64,000 nt of DNA from Mixophyes australis (lineage: Eukaryota > Chordata > Amphibia > Anura > Limnodynastidae). Under the pieces are notes generated by a model that worked only from the letters and a program-made list of their open reading frames with translations, searched no databases and was not told the DNA's origin. The translations under genes and the position numbers were made by a program. The number at the start of each line of letters is the position of its first letter. Position 1 is the stretch's first letter. Shown here piece by piece: positions 46,313-55,786 of this stretch. The DNA lies in assembly GCA_036250195.1 (NCBI GenBank), contig JAVHZZ010000005.1:75821505-75885504 (forward strand), read 5' to 3'.

Positions 46313-47590
46313 GCAGGATGTGTGAACTTGGTAATATTGCAGTACCAATGGACTTATACTGCTGGATTGGTTTTGCAAATTTGGTTATAATTATATATTT
46401 TTTTTTTCATTTTTTATTTATTTATTTTTTTTACTTTTTTTTTATTTTTTAAAAACTTGGGAATAATGGGGAAATAACTATGCCCTTAGAAGCACAGAGC
46501 ACAGGACACAGCACCACTGGACTGAACAGGACACGGCACAGGACCCAGCAGCACTACGGAACTCAGCAGGACAGAGCACAGGACACAGCACCAATGGACT
46601 GATACTGCAGAATGTGTGAACTTTGTAATATTGCAGTACCAATGGACTTATACTGCTGGATTGGTTTTGCAAATTTGGTTATAATTATTATATATATATA
46701 TATTTTTTTTTAATTTTTATTTTTTTTTACTTTTTTTTTATTTTTTAAAAACTTGGGAATAATGGGGAAATAACTATGCCCTTAGAAGCACAGAGCACAG
46801 GACACAGCACCACTGGACTGAACAGGACACGGCACAGGACCCAGCAGCACTACGGAACTCAGCAGGACAGAGCACAGGACACAGCACCACTGGACTGATA
46901 CTGCAGAATGTGTAAACTTTGTAATATTGCAGTACCACTGGACTTTTACTGCTGAATGTGTGAACTTGGTAATATTGCAGTACCAATGGGCTTATACTGC
47001 AGGATTGGTTGTGCAAATTTTGTGGTAATTAAAAAAAATTAAAGTAGTTTTTGGTATTTTTTAAAAAAACTTTTTTTTATTTTTTTAAACACAGGGGAAT
47101 ATTGGGGAAATAACTATGCCCTTAGAAGCACAGAGCACAGGACACAGCACCACTGGACTGAACAGGACACAGCACAGGACCCAGCAGCACCACTGACCTC
47201 AGAAGGACAGAGCACAGCACACAGCACCACTGGACTGATACTGCAGAATGTGTAAACTTTGTAATATTGCAGTACCACTGGACTTTTACTGTTGAATGTG
47301 TGAACTTGGTAATATTGCAGTACCAATGGGCTTATACTGCAGGATTGGTTGTGCAAATTTTGTGGTAATTAAAAAAAATTAAAGTAGTTTTTGGTATTTT
47401 TTAAAAAAACTTTTTTTTATTTTTTTAAACACAGGGGAATATTGGGGAAATAACTATGCCCTTAGAAGCACAGAGCACAGGACACAGCACCACTGGACTG
47501 AACAGGACACAGCACAGGACCCAGCAGCACCACTGACCTCAGAAGGACAGAGCACAGCACACAGCACCACTGGACTGATACTGCAGAACA
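46313..47590. repeat. Four tandem 0.3-kb repeats in the hAT leader
   Basis: The block TATGCCCTTAGAAGCACAGA recurs at 46480, 46776, 47116 and 47456, giving periods of 296, 340 and 340 bp. Each unit has a CACAGGACACAGCACC part, an AATATTGCAGTACCAATGG part and a T-rich part. The last two units are almost identical. The region lies between the transposase start and the right end, so it would hold the promoter. The open frames of about 80 codons repeated here are products of the repetition. Confidence 0.85.
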
Positions 47591-47755
47591 CAGCACAGCA
47601 CAGCACAGCACAGCACAGCACAGCACAGCACTAAACAGCACAGCACTAAACAGCACAGAACTAAACAGCACAGAACTAAACAGCACAGAACTAAACAGCA
47701 CAGAACTAAACAGCACAGAACTAAACAGCACAGAACTAAACAGCACAGAGGACCA
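47587..47755. repeat. ACAGCACAGCACTAAACAGC short tandem repeat
   Basis: First about nine CAGCA pentamers, then about eight units of ACAGCACAGAACTAA (15 bp). It continues directly from the 340-bp repeats and seems to have grown from their CACAGCAC motif. Confidence 0.85.
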
Positions 47756-47824
47756 CCTAACACACCCTCCCTCTACCCTGATCAATGCCCGAGTGAAGAT
47801 GGTGGCGACTAGCGGGGAATTTAT

Positions 47825-47975
47825 AGGATCCGAGTATCGCGAGATCCGACAACGGGATTATGAGTCAGAGCCTCAGTTTCACTTTTGAATTTGGCGCCAA
47901 TACCCGGATCTGTCTCGGATCCGACTCGGATCCGCAACGTTCGGGTGGGCTCGGATTTCATAAATCCGAGTGCGC
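47825..47975. promoter_or_regulatory. Subterminal ATCCGA/TCGGAT motifs, right end
   Basis: At least seven ATCCGA or TCGGAT motifs, several in tandem (CTCGGATCCGACTCGGATCC at about 47914-47933), precede the right terminus. The last, CTCGGATTTCATAAATCCGAG, is a short palindrome within 40 bases of the end. They match the motif at the left end in sequence. Confidence 0.5.
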
Positions 47976-47992
47976 TCATCCCTATCATTTAT

Positions 47993-48793
47993 GAAGCTAA
48001 AACAAGCCTGCTATGGGACATACATACATACATGCATGTATGTCACTTGCCTCCCCTTGTCTTATGGAAGTTTGTGTGTTTATTAATTGATATATTAAGT
48101 GCAAGCCCTACCGTGCCCCAGGGAAGCCAGCCAGTGATGCCGGGAGATATGCAAGGGAGGAGCTGCAGCGACCGCGCATGCGCCGCACCTCCATTTCGCC
48201 GATGGGGAGTTGTACAGCTGCCGCGGCGCTGTCAAAGAAGCGTCCGCGGCGGTGCTGTATAGAAAAAATATTTGGTATGTTTAAAACAAGCAGTTTGACT
48301 GACTCGCCTGGCGTGTCAGTCAAACTGCCTTGGCGTGTCACGAGTGACACGCATGTCATAGGTTAGCCATCATGGAGCAAAGGTGTCCTGTCTACTACCA
48401 TCATGTTGCTGACTTTGCAAGTATTGAAACACAGGTGCAAAATGGCATCAGAGAAAATAAGTTCATGAAATTTTATATTTTCAAAGAATGAACTCATATG
48501 TCAAATCTTTTGCTCAATATGTTTTGCCGGATAAATCCAAACAAACTTTCTAACATTTTTCATCATAATTGGAGCACTTGGGATTAATGTTCCATTGAAG
48601 TATAAAGTAAACATTATAATTCAGCAAAACAAACAGTATAGCCGCCTCTGATAATATTCCATTTATATTTTCACGATTATGAACTCTTGTGATACACTTA
48701 TTACTGTATTATTGCTAGATCATGTGAAATCACAATTTAACAGTAACTGAACTTCTCCCACTTGTACACCACTGCAGTTTATTGCCAGAAATT

Positions 48794-48797
<4 letters not shown>
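47993..48797. other. Intron with a lone palindrome arm and a hairpin
   Basis: The first bases (GAAGCTAAAACAAGC) continue the repeat into which the hAT element inserted. At 48205-48260 one arm of the palindrome of the 299-bp element at 230-528 recurs (CGCGGCGCTGTCAAAGAAGC). A perfect 14-bp hairpin, GCAGTTTGACTGAC / GTCAGTCAAACTGC, lies at 48290-48328. No gene was seen. Confidence 0.6.

Positions 48798-48849
<52 letters not shown>
48798..48849. repeat. (AT)n microsatellite
   Basis: About 52 bases of uninterrupted AT dinucleotide. It directly abuts the left arm of the large inverted repeat. Confidence 0.95.
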
Positions 48850-48854
<5 letters not shown>

Positions 48855-49516
48855 GAGAGAAAGGGGCGCCAACATAGTGCATTAAATGTATAACATCTTT
48901 GGGATAATCCACAAATGTGCAATTCCCGTACCAGAAATTCAGATTCAAATCGCCTTAGATAAGTGCTCATAGACCTTTAACATGGAGTGTGGTCTGTAGC
49001 AGATCGCTGCACTAAAACGTCCTGACTCCAGCAGGCAGTGCAGGGAAGTCGTTTTGCACGCTGTTCCGGACTGGTGCATCAGTGTGGTCTTACTGGCTAA
49101 TTTTGCCCTGCATGCTGTTACATCTGAGCACGAGAGACTGGACAGATAAGCTGTTTTATATTGTGTTTTATGTACGAGCATATTATACTTAAGCTGCAGT
49201 TGAGGCTGCACTGCCTCCTTTTGTATTACATTTTTTATCACATTTAATTTGTTGTGATGGTATTATACTATATTGGCTTCTTTTTGAGTTCTAGCCAATT
49301 TGAAGTGGTGCTATCATCCTGGGAGAAGACCCTGCTGGAGTCAGGACGTTTTAGTGCAGCGATCTGCTACAGACCACACTCCATGTTAAAGGTCTATGAG
49401 CACTTATCTAAGGCGATTTGAATCTGAATTTCTGGTACGGGAATTGCACATTTGTGGATTATCCCAAAGATGTTATACATTTAATGCACTATGTTGGCGC
49501 CCCTTTCTCTCTTTTT
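48850..49516. repeat. 186-bp inverted repeat around a 295-bp spacer
   Basis: The left arm 48850-49035 (starting AAAAAGAGAGAAAGGGGCGC) and right arm 49331-49516 are reverse complements with no mismatch that I can find. The arms include AACATGGAGTGTGGTCTGTA and GACTCCAGCAGG at the inner edge. Each arm contains the same small open frame, on opposite strands, which is not evidence of a gene. The left outer edge abuts (AT)n; the right continues TTGTATTTTATTAGGCTG. It may be a foldback transposon or a recent inverted duplication. Confidence 0.9.
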
Positions 49517-50754
49517 TGTATTTTATTAGGCTGATACCTGCAGATAGGTGTCGATTGTTTTGGGAGCTGCCATCTCATGTACTGAGTATACACATTTTTT
49601 GTCACTATCACTTTGTGGTTGCACATCTATAAGTGCCTGTATAGCTTAGAAATCTGGTGGGGATATATATATATATATTTGTTTTATTTCACCCTTGTTA
49701 AAGTAAAAACTGTATCATTATTTGTGCTACCTTTATAAAAAAAAAATAACAATTTCATTTTTTAAAGAATACAAAATAAACATTAAAATATATATTTCCC
49801 TCTATATGTTAACAAAAAATGAATTCAATCTACAACAAGTCCTTTTGTACTTCAACTCCCATTAAGTGCTTTGAGGAACAGAGCAAGCTTCCTTCAGCAG
49901 CTGAGTGAATTTCAGGAGTCTGTATTAAATTATGCATGCACTTTTCCTCTCACACAAGTTCTAACAAGAGCATATCTCGTTACCACTCACCATGAAGACA
50001 TCTGGATTTTATGGGAAATTGAGATGTATGATAGCATTTGTGGGGAAGTAAAGAAAACATGATTGACAGGGTTGCTCTTGATAAATGATCCGCTAATACT
50101 GCAGAGTTAGATAAATATCTTTTTACTTGTGCTGAGATTACTGAAAAAAAGTGCTGCTTTTCATTATAATAATAAACTATGCTACGAGATGACAATTTAC
50201 TTCAAATCTCAGTGTATTTAACACACTGTGATGCTCCCTTCTGTTAGCTGCACAACTATTTATCAGAATCAGATCTAGATTGTGTAGGGCCCCAAGCATG
50301 GTACCATTTATGAGGCTAAAACATTTCATTTCCAGTGCTGGGAATAATAATTTTCAACTTCCTCTGACATGATCAGCTTGTATCTAACTGTATGGAGTGG
50401 ATAGGTTAGTAGGCATGTAACAGGTGACTTGGTCTCATGGGCCTTAGTTTGGTCACCTCTATTGTTGCCTGTATGCTGTCTACTCAGGAATGGAATGGTT
50501 GTCTTAGAAATTGACTTGTTTGTACAAATCTATTGAGCATGATTGAACTGAACAGCAGATGTTCAATGCAGCCTGAGTCGGATTAAAAGTTGTGGGGTCC
50601 TGGGCAAACAAAGTTTGGAGTGCAGCTAAAACTTCACTTTGCTTCACTGGTTAGTTGAAGTGGAAATTTAGAAGTGGCGGTATGAAAAAGGCAATAGGTG
50701 AATGGAATTTGATAGTATTATATGAAGGCACTAGAGGAAGTGGTGGTATGATAC

Positions 50755-50792
<38 letters not shown>
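49517..50792. other. Intron, old repeats and an (AT)n tract
   Basis: No gene was seen. The segment 50293-50323 (CAAGCATGGTACCATTTATG then AGGCTAAAACA) is related to the hAT target site. An (AT)n tract at 50757-50792 runs into the solo LTR. Confidence 0.55.
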
Positions 50793-50796
<4 letters not shown>

Positions 50797-51632
50797 AAGT
50801 GCGTATTGTCGCTAACCAATAACGATTGTCGAACCTCGATTTGTGTTTCCAACGCACAAAGATTTATTCGCAAATAGTAGAATAATATGTTCAAGCGAAG
50901 TGATAATAAATACAGCCGTTACTTATCGCAGGCGCTCTGGATCCAGTGTGCAGTCATTCAATCCTGAAGTCTGGGGACAAGATGTCTGAACACTAGATGA
51001 GAAGCTGCTGCTTATATACACACAGAAATACAGTAATACAATGAAGATGGTATATCTTGCATCTATTGGTCCAGGTCTCAGGAAGGTTCAAGGGGTTGTC
51101 AATCATTGGCTAGTTCATCCTAAGGAATCCAAAGGAGGGGGTCACCTCTCCAGGGGGTATGTTCGGCTCTTCCCGCCAAGATTCCTTAGTCTTAAGTAGT
51201 TCATAATTCCCTATCATTCATAACTTGTGTATGCACTCTGCGATTCGTTCGCAGAGTAAACCAAACAGTAGGAAATGTAAAGAGGTTTATTATGATACCA
51301 CTCATGATATGATTCCTTCAACCTATTCCGTATATTTCACTAATATGCATGTAACTTTAATATAACACATAAATACTACTATATTTCGACATATCTGACT
51401 ATGTGTTGCAACTACCATTAATGTGTACTATTTTATAAGTATGCGTGTTTGTGCGAATGTATGGTAAAAGACCAAATACTGTTGCTGCCACGTGTAGTGG
51501 ATGCGTACGCCCTTTCACTCCGTAGCGTGCCCTTGTACGCCGTAGCGTACCGTACGCATCTTTTCAGGCAAAGACAACCAAGTTTGCTCGACTTTAATTG
51601 AAATGACTTTATCCAATTTGCTGACTTCGACA
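50793..51632 (-). mobile_element. Solo LTR, family A, copy 1 (840 bp)
   Basis: It starts TGTTAAGTGCG and ends GACTTCGACA, with TG...CA ends on both strands. On the minus strand it has a TATA-like box, TGTATATAAG (51011-51020), and further on an AATAAA signal (863-868 in the 50 kb line, i.e. 50863-50868). The LTR is therefore read on the minus strand. It inserted in an AT repeat, so the target duplication cannot be resolved. It is related over its whole length to 55787-56626. The superfamily (ERV or Gypsy) is not determined. Confidence 0.75.
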
Positions 51633-51937
51633 ATATATATATATATATGACCTACAAGTATACATATATGTAACAAAACCCCTAGAGAGGGTAAAGACCA
51701 GAAACATAGGGCAACTGCTCACATACAATATATATTTATTAATGTTACATAATCAATACATCTTACTCACACTTTCACATTTTTCATCCATAGTAACTCA
51801 AACTCCCTTTCATACTTTCTTGGCAAGGTAGGTAGGGCACACACCCTCTCTGATCTGATTGGCTGGGTGACTGTGTGAGGTCACTCAGCCAATCAGAGCA
51901 CAGCAAATAAGAAAAAAGAGAGAATGCATTATTATAT

Positions 51938-51944
<7 letters not shown>

Positions 51945-51988
<44 letters not shown>
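51945..51988. repeat. (AT)n microsatellite
   Basis: About 44 bases of AT dinucleotide, preceded by ATTATATATTATA. Confidence 0.95.
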
Positions 51989-51990
<2 letters not shown>

Positions 51991-52382
51991 CATTATTAAA
52001 TGATACAATATATATTAAAGTATAAATAAACATAAAATGCGATAAATGAACAAGCTGTACAAAACTGATCTGGAGGTAAACAAGCTCACTAGTATTTAAG
52101 TAATTTATGCATGGTCAACTAAAATAAGTTGTCCTCAGACAGCATATAAACCACATCTGGATTCATATGGTTTGCTATGCTCCCAAATAAATTTGGGACA
52201 TTTCTTTAAAAGTGGATGAAAAAACAAGATGTATTTATTATTTAATAAAAAAAAAAAAATAATAAACTAGGCAAATCAGTGTAAATAACAAGAGCTAGTG
52301 GGGTGTGTAATACAAAAAAAAATATTTGTACTCTATTTTACCATTTTTAAAGAAAAGTATAATAAGTATATGCTGTTTATGC

Positions 52383-52416
<34 letters not shown>
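52383..52416. repeat. (TTA)n microsatellite
   Basis: Eleven or so TTA/ATT trinucleotides without interruption. Confidence 0.95.
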
Positions 52417-52418
<2 letters not shown>

Positions 52419-53327
52419 TGTCTTGTGAGCTGGACCTTGGCACATCCGGATTTATATCTAAATCCTTTGCATTTAGCATCTGCTCCACTGTACACCCCGT
52501 GCACTAATATCAGGCTCTCAGCAGCAGAGTTTATTACAGTGAACATGCACCATAGCTAAAGGTTAAATTACATTCACAAATTCATATTAATCACTTGTTA
52601 TTATTGCTTTTACTTCGTTAAAATGTGAAGACTGATCAAACTGTTATCTCTGTTTCTTGTGAATTATTTGCAAGAAATATCAATTTCAAAGTGTGTTCAT
52701 ATAAAGGTATAAAAGGATTATAAAGCTATCAAAAAATAAAACATTTCTATACATTACGTATAATTGCTGCCCTTGATGTATATGTCTGACAACCGAAATC
52801 AATATTGTAAAATGATAACCTATGTCACAGGGGTTTGCTATGTAACTACAGCTTAGTAAATAGCTACAAATACATTGTGACTATAGCTGGTGTCTATCAA
52901 TTCTATCTACTTCACTTAACAATTCAACACGGCATATTATTATTATTTGTCTTTCTCGATACTGCAGAATATTGCACTATAGAGAAAGACAATTTAAAAA
53001 TATCGACTTTAATGACAATTCTTTCCACATTGAATTCAAACATGTATTTTTGCTATGTAAAAAAAATAACAGATAATATCTGTTTTGAGTAAAAATAATA
53101 AATAAATAATAATAAATAATAATAAATGTTCAGTGTTTAATGCAATGTTAATGTTAAAGACACTCCGAACTTAAAGACAAAGTAACATTCCTATTTGACA
53201 TTATTATACATGAAAGGCTGTGCATTTCTAAGCTGAATAATATACATGAAATAACTGGTGTGCGTTACTAAATATGATTTCCATACTCTCTTTCACCCCA
53301 GTGCAGCAGGTCAGTAATTCTCTTACC

Positions 53328-53383
53328 GTTCAGTCAATAAACTTCCTCAACTTCATCCTCCTGATGAAGTTCATTGACTGAAC
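53328..53383. repeat. Hairpin with 18-bp arms before GAAACGCGTTGAG
   Basis: The arms match at 17 of 18 positions around a 20-base loop containing CTTCATCCTCCTGATGAAG. The adjoining GAAACGCG motif is one I associate with dispersed amphibian repeats (unverified). Confidence 0.7.
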
Positions 53384-53982
53384 GAAACGCGTTGAGACCT
53401 CCATCACACACACACTGGAGAATACTGGAGAATACTGTTATACTCTGAGAGGTATACTTATAGATCATCCTACACTTAGCTTCTGTGTGGACATCTATCA
53501 CTACCAGGGGACTAAACAACAGACAAATATTTTCTAGATAAGCTTTTTTAGAATTCATATATATTGTGAGTTTGCATTTCAATATCTTCTCTGATTAAAC
53601 TGTTTACATAAAATACTACACTATATGGCTCTCTTATATATTTCCTCCTAATGATGAGCGCATGAGATTGGTGGTGTGGTTGAGATATTATTAGAACATA
53701 ATTATTTTACCATCGCCAAGGAGATTTGGTTAAAGACCAAGGAGCCAATATACAGATAAGCGTTTTTTTTCTTATATTTGGTACGCACGCCATCTTAATA
53801 TTACACTGCACGATACTTCCATATGCTGATTTGTCTTTAAATAACCTACATCCATCCTGTACACCGATATTTTTGAACTGTTTGCGGAACACCGCCTGAT
53901 ATATATCCTCTGGACTGCTCTGTGATTATTGTATAAATACTGCCTACACACCTGTAGGTGCCGTCCTTCTATATCTGTTTTG

Positions 53983-54018
<36 letters not shown>

Positions 54019-54122
54019 GTGAAAAAGACACGTGAACAAACGTGCTCATAAATACATAAAATCACATACAGTAGGCTGCTTCACGTTTGTACATCAGATT
54101 GCAGATGTAAACCTATAGAAAA

Positions 54123-54153
<31 letters not shown>

Positions 54154-54511
54154 ATGTCATTTCTAGAACAGGGCAGGATTACATATTTATCTTATAATTA
54201 TTATGTTTATACATTTTACATTTGAAATCCTCCCATTACTGCATAATATGCCGAGTGTACTAAAAATGATGTAATAATCCATGAGCTATAATCAGGTAGA
54301 TGAGGTAAAAATAAAATCAGCTTTAGCATACAATGCTAGACAAACTATATAACTAGACAGATTATTATGCAATATTATATGTAGTTATAATAGAATAGGT
54401 ATGGTTATTGGGAACCATAACGGGCCAACACATGAATTTTTTCGGGCATCATTCCCCCCTTACTGCTTGTCACTTTTTCACATTCTGTAAGCATAGCCCA
54501 CTTGTAACATA

Positions 54512-55783
54512 CACTAGTGTGCAAATGTTTGGAATCACTAAGAAATCTCTTGGTTTTTGAAAGAATTGATACTTTTTTTATCAAGGTACTACATTGTAAT
54601 AGGTAATACATTGGCAATGTCATAACTTATTATTTTTATGTCATATAACTGTTATATTTATCAAATGTTACATTCATCAAAGAATTCGCCATTTGCAGAA
54701 ATTACAGCTTTGCAGACGTTTCTCATTCTAGTTTCCAGTTTTTGAAGATAATTAGGGGAAATTTATACCCATGACTTCTGTAGCTCTTCCCAGATGTATA
54801 ACAAACTTATAGGTCATCTTTTGCTTACGGTCAAGCTCATCCCACAAGAGCTCAATAGGTTTGAGTTCTGGTAATTGTGCCGACCACTCCATCAAAGACA
54901 GTACTGCGGCTCCCTGTTTCTGAAATTTGCACCAATTAAGCGCTGACCACAGGGATGGCATGACCTTGTAAAACAGAGTGATAATCTGTCTGGTTTAGTA
55001 TTCCTGGTACTCTGTGTAAATCTCCCACATTACCAGCACAAAAACAGCCCCATACCATACATGCTTGACAGAAGGCAACTAGCACTCCTCCATCATTTGC
55101 TGTACATCTCACATATGTTCTTATTTTTGAGCCAACCACGTCAAACTTAGACTCAACCATCCATAATACTTTTTTCTAGTCATCCACCGGCCAATGTCTA
55201 TGTTCTTTTATCCATTTTAAACTTTTTTTTCTGTTTTGCCAGTTTCAAATATGACTTTTTCTTTGCAATGCCGCCTATAAGTCCCGCAACCCAGAGTCAT
55301 ATTATTACTGTTGCAGATGACACTGGTATTTGACAGGTACTATTTAATGAAGCCGCCAACTCTGGACCTGTTAGGTGTTTGTTATTCAAACTGCAGACTC
55401 TGATGTACTTGTCCTCTTGTGCAGTTGTCCATCTGGGCCTGCCGCTTCTTTTCCTATCCTAGTGTGCTCTTTCCTGACGCACAGAATAGCCTTCATTTCA
55501 CAGAACAACAATAGACTGACATGTTTCCTGAGAAAGCTGTTTTACTTTGCCCATTTTTGGACCTATCATTTGGACACTTGAATAATGGCTGCTGCAAATG
55601 GGTCTTTGCAGTCATATGTGAACAATAAATTATAAACCAGTCATTTTAAGCAGTAATAGTCATTTGCAACAGTATTAATGTCTAAACTATATTTTTAATT
55701 CAATTTAATGATACCTTGATTAAAAAAATATCTATACTTACAAAAAAAAAAAAATGTCATAATGAGTCTTTTGCACGCTAGTG
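54512..55783 (-). mobile_element. Tc1/mariner element, nearly complete, degraded
   Basis: The ends are CACTAGTGTGCAAATGTTTG on the left and, read inward from the right, CACTAGCGTGCAAAAGACTC. The left flank is TA as expected for Tc1/mariner; the right flank reads AA, so the duplication has mutated. At 1,272 bp the length fits a complete Tc1-type element. The transposase lies on the minus strand and is broken. The right end stops 3 bases before the second solo LTR. Confidence 0.85.
54752..55160 (-). pseudogene. Tc1-like transposase, broken
   Basis: Two minus-strand frames carry the catalytic part. The first, 55160-54936, has MVESKFDVVGSK (first acidic position, normally DES, here mutated to VES), then CQACMVWGCFCAGNVGDLHR and GILNQTDYHSVLQ. 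The second, 54961-54752, has VLSLMEWSAQLPELKPIELL and WDELDRK, matching the SPDLNPIExLW block with D and N changed. The region between them that would carry QQDNDPKHT is shifted. The upstream DNA-binding half (55160-55600) is decayed. The copy is inactive. Confidence 0.88.
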
Positions 55784-55786
55784 AAT

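Larger units (their letters stand above)
40356..47984 (-). mobile_element. Autonomous-type hAT transposon, 7.6 kb, 8-bp TSD
   Basis: The element is bounded by an exact 8-bp duplication, TCATTTAT, at 40348-40355 and 47985-47992. Its ends are TAGGGATGTGCACCGG on the left and, read inward from the right, TAGGGATGAGCGCACTCGG. Subterminal TTCGGAT/ATCCGA motifs cluster at both ends (40400-40500 and 47825-47975). Internally, reading the transposase direction (minus strand), there are about 1.7 kb of leader with four 0.3-kb repeats, a transposase frame of about 1,000 codons (46304-43294), a region of duplicated coding fragments, and a 77-bp tandem array. The exact duplication and almost open frame suggest a young insertion in the RBMS3 intron. 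Confidence 0.93.
51633..54511. other. Intron between the LTRs; microsatellites and a hairpin
   Basis: No gag, pol or env sequence was seen. It contains (AT)n at 51945-51988 and 53983-54013, (TTA)n at 52383-52416, and an inverted CACTCAGCCAATCAGA / TCTGATTGGCTGGGTG pair near 51855-51898. A hairpin at 53328-53383 (GTTCAGTCAATAAACTTC / GAAGTTCATTGACTGAAC) is followed by GAAACGCGTTGAG. Sequence around 53.3-53.9 kb looks like an amphibian repeat, but I cannot name it. Confidence 0.5.

Noticed and set aside
46478..47785. Cys/Ser/Leu-rich repeated frames on the minus strand
   Set aside because: The same frame is repeated with the 340-bp and CAGCA repeats of the hAT leader. No domain is visible, and the frames overlap the presumed promoter region.
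48779..49632. A gene for the identical small frame found twice (MSTYLRRFESEF...)
   Set aside because: It appears twice only because it lies in both arms of the inverted repeat, on opposite strands, and reads into low-complexity sequence.
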